Shown: piece after piece, positions 41,301 through 53,300 of the stretch
How positions within the stretch are numbered: position 1 is the first letter of the stretch
How the letters are laid out: every line of letters starts with the position of its first letter
Assembly: GCF_037038585.1 (NCBI RefSeq)
Contig: NC_092520.1
Span: forward strand, 62,888,001-62,952,000
Direction: 5' to 3'
Length of the DNA stretch: 64,000 nucleotides
Source: Patagioenas fasciata
Lineage: Eukaryota > Chordata > Aves > Columbiformes > Columbidae
Translations under genes and position numbers: made by a program
Notes under the pieces: model-generated
Databases searched by the model: none
Seen by the model: the letters and a program-made list of their open reading frames with translations, nothing else
What the model was told of the DNA's origin: nothing

Positions 41301-44300
41301 TATACAGTCAATTTTTCATTATTGGGAGCCATGGGAGTCTTTTATAACAGAAAACCAGATGTAATATGGCAGCTGGCTCGTGCAGAGACACTTTCCATGT
41401 CCCTCCGTTTGTACAGATGCTACAGCAGACCGTCAAGCAAGCTGGGATGTGGAAGCAATGTAGTTATGCAGATGTGCTGACGGACTTTGGCGGGTCACAA
41501 AGCACCCAGGTTGCCCTGTGTGAAGTCTCCTTTCATATTTGCACCTGTAGCAGACCTGATTTGTAACCTGGGACGGTCAGGCCAGGTGTCAGGGACAACG
41601 AACTCAGAGGATAAAATAGCCTGGCTCCAGTTTATACCATGTGGAGAGCTTTAGAGCACTGCAGTATGTCTTCTTTCTCTGTTTTTATGTCAACAGTGTT
41701 CTTTTTATGCAAGATTGTTGCTTTTTTTTTTTAAATGAACGTTGAGAAAACTGACTGAGGGCTTTCAATTGGGCACCTTACCTGGGATATCTCTCTTCTC
41801 CTCTTGAGCTGTTATTCTTGAGATAAGCATACCCCCACCGTTGCTGGAGAGAGTGGACACTCAGTTCATGTCGTCACTTTTAAATCAGGATTCAGAAAAT
41901 CAGGAAATAACTGAAACTCTTTCCAGTTTCAATTTCGAATGTTCAGGTGCAGCACAAGTTTTGTGAATGTCTTGTGTGCTTTTGGACCTTTTTGTTGTTG
42001 TTGTTTATTTTTTTTTTTCCCCTTGTTCTTTGTGCTCTGATGCTTTCGTTTTTATTTTTGTTTTTCTTTTAGTTAAGTGGCTTTTTGATTTGAAATAAGA
42101 CCAATCCTGTGCCTTTTTAGCAGTTGTTTGCTGGCCAGCTGTAGGCGCCTTTCTTGTTCTTACCTTGGTTCTATCACTGATGCTTTCGCTCTCCTGGATT
42201 ACGGACACTACAGGCAGCATTGCTCAGCCTTAAAAAGTGGTTGTCAGGTTTAATACAGGTTATGATGTCTGTTACAAACACTGTTTTTAGGATTTGTGTT
42301 GCTTGCAATAAGGTTCTTGACAATTTTGCAGAAACTATAGGCCTCAGCTTCCTTTTAACAAAAATGTTCTTTGGGTCTGGGAATTACTGTTGTTCAATTT
42401 TTTAAAAGCTTCTCAAATGTGAAATTACACTGAGAAAGGAGATTTTACTGTCTGCTCTGTGCCGCAACACAGAACATGTTGTCACGTCACTGACTTTGAA
42501 CTCTCCACCAGGTTTTTCGCTCTTAACTTCTGCTTTTTTCATGTGTCTGTACTTTTGGTCTGATGTAATTTTCTTTCAGCTGAGACAGCATACATCACGA
42601 TGCCAGTGTGAGGGAAATCCACATCCTTGGTTCAGGCCAATATCCTCTGAGCACAATCAAATATTATGAAAAGATCTGCATACTCCTCATCCTCTTGCCT
42701 ATTTTTCATGTCATCTGTTTGTAGTGTTTAAACCATACCTGTTGTCAGGCATTTTCTACTTGAGCTCATGTGCTTAGCACACTGATACTGTAGTTTCCGC
42801 TTCTAAACTTTCTCATTTGGGATTATACTGCATACGTGCTTTCTGGAAAAAAAAGTAGTCTCAGTGCTCTCCAGAAAAACTAGAAATTGCAAACTTCATG
42901 TGGCTTTTAGTGTCCTATGCTTGGCTGTTGTGGAAGAGAGGGTTGCTGAGGATGCAGGATTTTGCAGCAGGGAAGGCTGGCTTGCTGAATACTCCATAGG
43001 TTATAGTGATTGTGGTGGTTATTTTCACAGTACTCTATTTCGTGAGTCTGTAGGAAATTCAGTATCCAATTTACTTCTGTTAGTTGAAGATGAAAAAGGT
43101 TAGTGGTTGATTTGATAGTGAACTGGAAGCACAGGTGTGGTGAAGGATTACTGTCAGCAGATAGCTCTGTATTCTGTGCAGACAGGCACAATAAGTTCTG
43201 GTTGGAAGCTGAAGCTTAATAAATTCAGATTAAAAACAAGGCGGATTTTTATTAAGAAAAAAATTAGCTATAGCAATAATGTACCTGGAATTTTGATGGA
43301 TTCCCAAACTGTGGAATATCTGGATGGCTCTGATGTTTGTTTTTACAGATCAGATTAGATGATGCAGGTGGTTTCTTCTGGCCTTAAAATCAGTACTGAA
43401 TCGTGTACAAGGCCTCGGTGAAACTAGTGCCAGTCCTCCATTATAAAGGAGGTTTTTCTAAAATTTGTCTCTCTTTCAGTTATGAGCTGCCAACTTCCCT
43501 GTAAACGTAATCACCAAGATTTTAAATTAAGCTTTATATACTCTTTTTGTCTTTCCTTTTGCAATTTCACGTTATAGCTTGGTCTACAGTTGTTGATTCC
43601 CTGCTCTGCAAACGTGGGCTTCACCATGCTCTTGGTAGGTGATATCAGTGCCATCACTGACCAGGGTAGGAATGAGTACTCAGCCTGTGGGTAAAAGGTA
43701 AGTCAGCTTTTATTCACTAGGGCACAGCTCTCTAAGGTTTTATTTTTATTATTCTTTGGAGAACTGGTCAGTAATAAAGTGTGGTTATACCAGTCATAGT
43801 TCCTAACATGTTTAAAATTTGGTTAGGTCCTTGAAGTAGGGGATTTGGATTTTTTTTAAAGTTGATTTTAATGTCAATGTCATAATGAGTTTATCTGTAT
43901 TTTCCCCAATACCTCCCTTCCAAAAGGCAGACTTTATGGGTAACCAGCCCACTTCTGCCTGTGACTGCTTTTACTTAGAGCCAACAGCCAAACATAGTTT
44001 CCCTGCTGTTGCCCAGCTCTGCTCAAGAGAAGCAAAGAAGCATGTGAGAGGGATTGTTGAGCACTGAATATGGGGTAAAAAGCCAGTGCTTGCCAGAAAT
44101 CCCCGTGCAGTACTTCTAATTTCTGCCATTCATTCCCTGTACAGCTGGAAAGGAAGCCATTCAGGGCTTTTCAGCCCCTGGCTCGCTCAGCTAAAAGCTC
44201 CTTCTGCGTCCAGCTGCCCAGCAGATTCTGCCTGGATTTTAACTTGAGAGGCAGCACCTTTGTCTCTGCTCCTGCCTCTGCAGAGGGAGCAAACCAGGGA

Positions 44301-47300
44301 GGTCGCGGTTCCCGTCCCCTCAGCTGCTGTGCTCCCCATTGCACACACAGCCCAGCCACCGTCTGCCTGGCATTGCTCATCTGCCATCACAGCATCCCCT
44401 GGCTGCTGCACCTGTTCTAGAAACACCGTGTAAAATTTGGATTATTTTCTTTTAACCTAAATCGCCTGATCTCTCACACTCAAGGACCTATCTAAGTTTT
44501 AAAAATGTGTTTAGGGAATATAAAAGTATAAGCACCCTTTATATAAAAGCCAGCTTACACTTTCCACATGGAGTGATTTCTCCAGCACAAGTCATTAATC
44601 TTGGTTTCCCTGTCTGTATGTACCCTGGGACATACCTCTGGGAGTCCACAATCTCCAGCTATGTAGTTTTGTGAATTAACTTGCAAAAGGAAAAAGATAA
44701 ATTTCTTACTAGCATAAACATCTGCCAGGTCAGAGATGTATATTGGTAGAAGATTTTACTCAAATCTAGTATTGGTCTAAACCTGAGTCTTGCTTTTGGT
44801 GGAGCACAGTGGTCCTTTGACAGCTACGTTGTTTTGCATAGTAAAGGGAAATCTTAAACCTTTAATTAAATGAGAGTATTTGTTGTTCTGTGGGTAGCTG
44901 ATATTAGCTGATCTAATACAGTTGGATTATATCAGAAGGCAGAATGATCGTACCTTCCATGTACGGATCCTTGTGCACATTAGGATCCTAAAGTGTAGCA
45001 CTCCTGCTCTGTAAAAGCAAAACAAGTGCAGGCAACTTGTTCAGGACGTCCGAGATTCAAGAATTAAATTTTAATCTCCAGGCTGCCTTCTGGACTGCAG
45101 TCTCAGTAAGTGTGCTGTTTCACGCAGGTTCTTCAACCTTTATCATCATCGGTAGTAAGTGTTTAGCCTTAACTAGCTATCCTATATTTCACATTTTGTG
45201 TTCTAAATAGAAACACACTACTGTGTGGACATTGTGAATCAAGAACATGCGGGCATATATGTTACTTTTTATACTACGTGGGCCTTTGCTTTTCTAACTA
45301 ATGTGCTGAGGAGCCAGTGTTGTAAGTAGGGCTGCCTGTGTACAGCCAGAGCAAAATTTGTGCTTCCACATTAACTCTGTGCTTGATCTCACCAAAACTA
45401 CTAAATTCCTTTTTTTTTTTTTCTTTCATAGAGAGGGCAACTATTTTCAGTTACCTAACAGGCTTTTTTGGTTGGTTTTTTTTTTTTTCCTTCTAATTAA
45501 GCATACAATACTCCTAAATGGGTCATTCTGGGCTTTTGATCTGCCAGCACAGTTTGAGCTGGAAGTTCCATCAGCTTAAAACTTGCTGGCAACGGCATAG
45601 TTAAGCATGATACCATGGTCCAAATGCTTCTCCAAATGCTAATGTTTATTTTATCTTCAAGGCCTGCTGAAAAGGGAGGGATGATAACTTATTTTATGGC
45701 CTAAAATATATTAAGCATAGAGCTACTAAATGACTTGCCCGTAGGTACCCAGGAAGTCTGGTATAGAATTTTTAATTATTCAGAACTTAAAACTCTTGAA
45801 TTTCTACTTTCCAATATTCTGTCAGTATGACAGCCTTTTTCTTCTATTTATTTTTTTTTTCTGTTGCACTCTTACTTTAGTACAAACTGTTCTGATGGAC
45901 TTAGGTAAGCAAGAAATCCGGGTGACAGTATGTGAGGGACATTTGCTGCATACGGTTCTGGCTGTTTAATCACTGAGATTATGTTGAAACTATTGAATAG
46001 GGCTGTGGTGGTTCTGACTCAAGCAGATCTCCTTGCCATACTTCATTCAACGATTTCTTCAACAACAATGTTTTTATTTCATTTAGCCTTTTATTATGAT
46101 AGTGTGTGTACGCTCCATGGGTAAGTGCTAGGAAGTTGGGTCTTTTCAGGATGTTACTTGATACAAATCAGTTTTCATTAAAAGACTGTCTATTAATTAC
46201 AATGAAAGTTTGGCGTGGCTTGCTGTTGTTGGTTATGGTGGGGTTTTTTTGTTTGCTGGTTTGCTTTTGTTTGCTTCTTTGGGTTTTTTGGTTTTTTGTT
46301 TGTTTTGATTCATCACTCTGCGAAATGATGACATGAGATCTGGTAGCCCAGACCTATTAACAACCGAAACAAGACATCCTGCCCCAGCAGCTACTGTGAC
46401 CAGCACTGGCTGTATGTTTCTGTCTCTTAAGGTCTGTCAGTTGAACCACAGATGAACCTCTCTGTTATTTTGGTTGGGACTGGTGTCAGGCTCATTGACT
46501 TTAAGTGGCCCCATTGTTGCCTTTCAACACTGGCACATTGTGGTGATTTCAGTCTTTGCATTTTCCTTGTTCAGCATCCAGTTGTCTTGGTCTCCTCAGC
46601 TATTCCGCAAACCACGTTTTCTAAGTTTTCTGATGCATGTGTTCATCCCTAGTTGAACGTGGTGTAGCCTCACCGAGCAATGAACCGAAAAATACTTCAT
46701 CCTCATGTAAATACATGTTCTGCATCTCTCCAGGGAACAGAACTACCCGCCTTCTCAGCATCGCCGCTATTTGGTCATGACCATCTAATCGAGGTCTTGT
46801 AACACTGCCGCTGGTTGTCACGGCTCAGCGCAGCACACAGGGACGTCACCCCCGTGGTCCTCAAAGATCTGCTTGAGCTGCCTTCACAGCAGGTCACAGG
46901 TGTTCGGTGGGGGATGTTGGACGGCACTTTGATTTGTATTGTTCTAGGAGCAGGCTGGGAAAAGCATCAGGCAGACTTTGTCCTTTGCAGATTTGGTGGC
47001 GTGCCACTTTGTCTAGATGGTAGTGTGGGATTCCTTCTTTTATTTTAAAAGCTCTTAACAGCGGCTACACTTCAGAGGAGGTTTTGATTCCTTTTCCCGT
47101 TGCCTGTTGTCGTGTTCATCTCCCTTTTATTTTGAGATGTTCTTTGAGGAACTGAGCCCCTGCGCGAGAATTGCCAGAGCGTTATACCTTTCCCTCCTCA
47201 TTGAAGTAAATTTCCTGCAGTTGTGCTTCTTTGAAGCTGTTGCGTGGATTTGTTTTCCAGCATCTCTGTGCAGAGTACAAAGGTCTGCTTTTGTTGTTGC

Positions 47301-50300
47301 CTGTGAGGTAGTTGCACATATTTGAGACTTACTTTTCCAAAAGAAAAAAAACCACAACACACAAACAAAAGACCACTTTTTTTTTTTTTTTTTATAGGAA
47401 GGTATTATAATTGGCCTAGTTTGAGGAGGTCTTGCTTTCCTGCACAGCTCAAAACAGCCTGGAAGGTTGTGGGGCTAGAGAATAGTGGCAGATGGTGACA
47501 TACAGCTAATAAGCAAGGGCTTGTGCTCAGCTGTCAGTCAGAAGGCCCAAAGCTTTTGAACAGAGGATTTCCATCCTGCCTCCTGCCAGGAGTTCAAGCC
47601 CTCAAAGTGAAAATCCTGTGAGATACCATCTTCAAAGTAGCAGAATTAGAGGTAATTTCTCCAAAGCACTGTATATATATATATATATATTTTTTTTTTT
47701 TTAATAAGCCATGCCACCTGAAAGGGCCTACCTTTTCCAAACAGCTAACTCGGAAGAGCATCACGCTTGTGAAACATGACATTAACTACTCACTGAGAAA
47801 CACATCCAGAATCTTAATTTGGGAGGGATGGGGGAGGGGAGAGAAGAGTGGGAAAATTAACTGCTGGCAACACTGCAGCGCTGTCTGCTCTGTTCATGGT
47901 GACTAATGAATCTTTGCCCTCTCAGTGGCAGCAAAAATGCACAACTGCCTGGCCTCCAGCGATTACTGCTGGAATAGTTGGTAGGGAATGGAAGTGAAGC
48001 GCAATTCCTTGCTGCACTGAGTAACGAAAAGCAGAAACGAACTATGCTAATGGACTGGAAAGGGTTTACTTGTGCTAAGTAGTCGTTTGCCTCTTGCTAT
48101 TTAAGAAGGTTTACCTGCAAGTCCTGCAATTTTGTGCAGATTTTTTTCCCATTGTTTTGTAAGAAAAAAAAAATCCTTTTAAAATATGGGTAGTACTCCC
48201 TGTAAAACACCTGGGCTGCTCTGTTCATACACCTGAGAGGTCACTTGAGGAAAATTAAGGTAAGAGCTCATTGTCCAAGTAACATCTTGCTTTGTACTCT
48301 GCTTGTGTGCTTGGCATGCTCGGGATCTCACAAATGGTTGTGTGCACAGTCCTGGACCCGAGCAGCTCCCCAGTAGCTGACTGGAGATGCGAAGGATCGC
48401 TACTTGGCCCCCAGTGATTCTGCCAGCTCTTCCATTCTTCTAGGAGTGTTTTTTCAGAGCCTAGCAAGAAGGAAAGCTGAGGGTAGATACATACCCACAA
48501 GAGGGTTTAGAGAAAGGCAACAGAATTGGTGTGCTTTTCTTTTGCTGTGTCTTATGTGTCCTTCAGGCTTCCTGCTTGGGCTTGTTGAGAGTGGAGAACA
48601 AAGGAGTCTGATTTAGTGAAACCATTTGCTTGTTCTTAGTTAAAGCTCCACGAAGAGATGAGTTTGAGCAAGGTCCTTTGTATATTTAAAATAGAAATGT
48701 AACATCTGATATTCTGACAGAGCTTACCTACCGCGTCACTGCTGACAGAAGCTTATGTGGGTACTCAGGACACTGTTGATGAGCAGAAGAAGAGATCTCT
48801 CTTTGCATATGGTTTTTACAAAGCCTAAGGGAAAGGTGGGTTTCAGTAAAATACCTTTCTGATGGGCATGGCAGAAGATCTGAGATTTTGATTCCATTTT
48901 GCATTTGCTCTTTGTGAAACACCTTGGTTTACATTTGTAAACTCCAAAGGTCAGAGGCTCTGAGGGCTGTGTTTGTACAATGGCTTTGTGGAGGGACCTG
49001 CTTCATTTTGTGGTGGTTGCTCATCGTGGCAGCATCAGTGAATCAGTAAACTCATTAGCGACTGAATCTTCTGTGCAGGCTGAGTGGAGAAAATGTGCAG
49101 TTGTACAGTGTCACTTGTAAAGGATTGAAAAGCAATTAGAAAAGTATATTTTAAATGTTAATGCAATAATTTTCTTGCAAGAATAGTGTATTTCAGCATA
49201 TGCTGCTGCCTGTGATTAACCTGTCCCCTGTTAATCGCTGTGTGCCTCAGAGGTTAAAACCCTCACAGCTACAGTGATACCATTGTAAAGAGAAGAAAAA
49301 ATGCACATGACTTTGTTTTTTGGTTTTTGTTTGTAGTACTTGTGTGCAGTCACGAAGGAAGCAGCCGGAGATGTGGTGGACAGGGAGACCTCCTGTCTGG
49401 TTCTCTTGGAGTCTTAGCGCACTGGGCATTCCTTGCTGGAGCAGAAAAAACAAATGGGTATGAACATTAACTAGTCACTTCTTAATTCTCGTGAGTCTGT
49501 GTTCTCCTGTCACAACTGTTGTCGACCTGCTATAGCAATTTCCAAATGAAATTGGAGTCGTTGGGATTAAGGTAGCCATGTGCTTTTAAAGAATGGCAGG
49601 ATGTTCTACAGCAGTCTACATAGTAGTTAGAATTTTAATAAGATAGGCTTTACAGTAATCTAACATCTCCCAAGTTTGACGTAGAAAAGTGTGAACCTGG
49701 ATCAGTTCCTAAGGACATACATATATATATATATATATCTGCAGATACATATAGATAGATACAGATATATATATATATGGAGCATGTGTTTTCAAAGGAA
49801 TTGAATGCAAGCAGAAAGTATGAAGAATAAATAAGCAGCAGTCACTGGCAGTAACATCTCTGTAATTCAGAAAACGTGTCATTTAGATTTATTTTTGTAA
49901 TTTGGTAAATCCTCTTGCATTGCACCCAAGTAATTCAGTGGGGCAGGTAAGTTGAAACTTGCAAATAAAATATAGTTTCAAAGAGGGCAACCATTTTAAG
50001 GCCAAATGGCAGTTCAGTTTGGTTGTACATAGAGCAGTCATGCAGCTGCAGTGGGCTGTTTACTCTTTTGTTAAATTATGTCAGTTCCTGTCCAACTACT
50101 TGGTCCATCTAGTCACGTCGTATTTCTGTGACAGTCGCTGCTGTAAATAAAGATGAAAGGAACCTTGACACAAGCTGTTCGGGAATAAGAGTCCCTCTTG
50201 CCGATAAGTAATGAGGAATTGAAGCTTGAGGAGTGGAGAGGTTTTGTAGTCTTGGATGCTACATGCAGATGCACACAGATCACAGAATCATAGAATAGTT

Positions 50301-53300
50301 TGGGTTGGAAGAGACATTGAAAGGCCTTCTGGTCCAACCCCCTGCAATAAGCAGGGACATCTTCAACTAGATCAGGTTGCTCAGAGCCCCATCCAGCCTG
50401 GCCTGGAATGTCTCCAGGGATGGGGCATCTACCACCTCTCTGGGCAACCTGGACCAGTGTTTCACCACCCTCACTGTAAAAAATTTCTTCCTCGAGACTA
50501 GCCTGAATCTCCTTCTTCTAGTTCAAAACCATTACCCCTTGTCCTGTTGCAACAGGCCCTGCTAAAAAGTCTGTCCCCATCTTTTTTATAGGCCCCTTTT
50601 AAGTAACTGAAAGATGTCCATGGGAGTTAACTAGTCCGTGCTTGTCTTACTGTGAGAGCACTGCAGTGGGTGCCCCAGGAAGAATGAGGGATCAGTTGAA
50701 CCAGATCTGAAATCCAACATACCCAGAATGAAAAATGAAACCAAGATTGTTTATCTAAAGTTGCAGCTGCCAGTACAGGAGAAACTTTGTTTTACTTCAT
50801 TAAAAGTGTGACTTCATTTTTGCATAGTGTACAACAGATCAGTATTAAATTGTTGGAGAGATTAACAAATGCAGCACCTGTTCTCCAACCTCTCCTTACT
50901 TGGGCTTCTCTGCCTCTTCTGAACAGCTGGCTCAGAAACTCCTTTATTTTATAGATGAAGGAAAAGTGGGAGAGTATAATTGGCATCAGCAATACATAGT
51001 TTCTGCTGTGGTGGTGTGAAGGTGACCCTTCGGAAACACCTGCTCTCCCAGTCCTGTGGATCTCAGGCATTTGTTACAGGAAAGGAGGAGCTTTTTGGGT
51101 TCCTTGAATGGGGGCATCACCTTGGTGGCTGGACTGCCTGCAGTCCTTCCATGCTTAGGCCTGGCTCTGTTTCAGAACAGGTATACGCAGAGCAGGATTT
51201 TCGAAACAAAGATTGCACTGGCTTTCAGGGGTGCTAGTGGTGTAGTAGGTAGGATTCTCCTGTTAAGTAGAGAGGATGCTGAGGCAATACCTTTGGAGTG
51301 TGGTCTGTGTCAGACTGGTTGTGCAGTAGCCTTAGAACTACGTGCTTCACATGTCTTCAGCCCAGAAGCTTGTGCATAGCTTTTGTTTCAGAGCAGTATT
51401 TGGGCATCCAAGGTTGATTCTCAAGGTGTCTTAAATAATCACTCCTGCACCTTGACGAGTGTAAGAAGTTGATGTTTTTGAGGAAAAAATACTCAAAGCT
51501 GCCCTGGTAACACCTAAGGGCAAGTGAACATGAGCCAGCAGTGTGCCCTGGCAGCCAAGAGGGCCACCCGTGTCCTGGGTGCATCAAGCACAGCATTGCC
51601 AGCTGGGCCAGGGAGGTGATTGTCCCGCTCTGCTCTGCACTGATGCGGCCTCACCTGGAGTACTGTGTGCAGTTCTGGGTGACAAAAGATAAAAAGGAGA
51701 TAAAGCTACTAGAGAGTGTCCAGAAGAGGGACACAAAGTTGGTGAAGGGTTTGGTGGGGAAGCCGTATGAGGAACAGCTAAAGTCACTTGGTTTGTTCAG
51801 CCTGGAGAAGAGGAGACTGAGAGGAGACCTCATGGGGCTACAGCTTCCTCACAAGGGGAGGAGGAAGGGCAGGTGCTGATCTCTTCTCTCTGGTGACCAG
51901 TGACAGAACCCAAGGGAATGGCAAGAAGATGTGCCAGGGGAGGTTTAGGTTGGACATTAGAAAAGGTTCTTCCCCCAGAGGGTGGTGGAGCACTGGAACA
52001 GGCTCCCCAGGGAGGTGTCAACGGCCCCAAGCCTGACAGTGTTCAAGAAGAGACTGGACAACATCCTCAGACACATGGTGTGAACTGTGGGGTTGTCCTG
52101 TGCAGGGACAGGAGTTGGACTCAATGGTCCTTGTGAGTCCCTTCCAGCCCAGGACATTCTGTGATTCTATAGTTGTAAACTCACTTTCTGTTTTGCCTGT
52201 GCTTTATATTGTGATCCTTCACAAAGCTCTTCCTTGGCACATGAGTCAGCAGGTCCTTAGTGACTTAGTGGGACAGCTGTGTCCCAGCCAGGGCTGAGCT
52301 CTCTTAGCTTTTTGGCCAGCAGCAACTGGAGCCCAGGGCTGGCTGCAGAATTATTCCACAGTTGTTTTCCTCTGCTCTGGAGCTGCGAGGCAGCAGCTCC
52401 TGTGGCCCAGCCTGTGAGAAGGGGCTCTGGAGGCAGCAGGGCTGCCCTGCCTGCCCAGGGGAGGCTCAGAACTAGGGGACGTGGGGCTGGGGACACTCTT
52501 AGGCAGTTTGTAAGCATGTAGGAGGCACTAAGAGAATGTGCCTTAGTGTCTGTTGTGTTGTACTACTGTCCATTTTAAGCTGATCTAATGAAGGCCCTGG
52601 AGCAGCGACTCGGGCCCTGTTAAAAAATCATCTCCTGTCCGCATGCCCACGTCCTTCCCCCACCCCCTGCAATACAAAATGGAGTTAGCCAGCGAGTGGG
52701 GAGGAAAAGGAGTGAAAAGGCAGCCAGGTGAGACATCAGTCTTCCTCTGAATGAAAGGACTGGAGTTTCACATTGCTAAAACTTGACATGGAAAACCTTC
52801 TTACCTGCTTTCAAGCACGTCTTCCTTTTGCATCCTTCAGCCCTAGTGATGCTGCTCAGTCAGTCACATGCTGTGCCAGGGGAAGTATTTGTTAAAAAAT
52901 CAACCAAAGATGCTCTGCAGTGCAGAGTCTGACAAAATACAGATGTTTGCTTAAGAGGCCTTTCCAGCAATGCTGACAAAAATTTATGGGTACAAAGATT
53001 ATGTCCGCCACCTTATCAATTACACAAGAGCGTTCAGATTTTGTTTTTAACATTGCATTTTCTGTTTGTTGTTTTGTTGTTTGTTTTCTTGTAGTCAAAA
53101 TCCCTTTCTAGTGGCTGCATTTGGCGCTTGCTCTCTTACGAGGCAGTCTAACCACCAGGCCTTTCAAAAATTTGGACGTTCAATGACTGCCTCTGACATG
53201 GTTTCAGAAGTTGGAACAGCTTTCAACAAACTTTTTGAAACCTGAAGCCAAAGCAGCAGAGAAGATGACAAGGAAGAGTGATGACTGCAAGAGTAATTAC

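Larger units (their letters stand above)
40506..49336 (+). other. NAXD intron 8 (8.8 kb)
   Basis: It holds the old CR1 relic at 43185, the T/G tract at 46230, the TA tract at 47672 and poly(T) runs. A more GC-rich patch lies at 44140-44420, but its open frames have no recognisable product. Confidence 0.7.
49458..53094 (+). other. NAXD intron 9 (3.6 kb)
   Basis: About a quarter is CR1 (50281-50615 antisense, 51520-52172 sense), plus the AT microsatellite at 49719. No other feature was recognised. Confidence 0.75.

Noticed and set aside
38453-43710. Possible shared repeat between about 38478-38575 and 43668-43725
   Set aside because: A few short words (GTACTCAGC, CCTGTGG, TTTTTATTC) recur in order, but the similarity is too short to separate from chance by eye.
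44171-44426. Two minus-strand frames in a GC-richer patch of intron 8
   Set aside because: They overlap each other in different frames, have no splice context and no recognisable protein sequence.
51584-52157. Minus-strand frames at 51584-52157
   Set aside because: They are antisense shadows of the sense CR1 element at 51520-52172.
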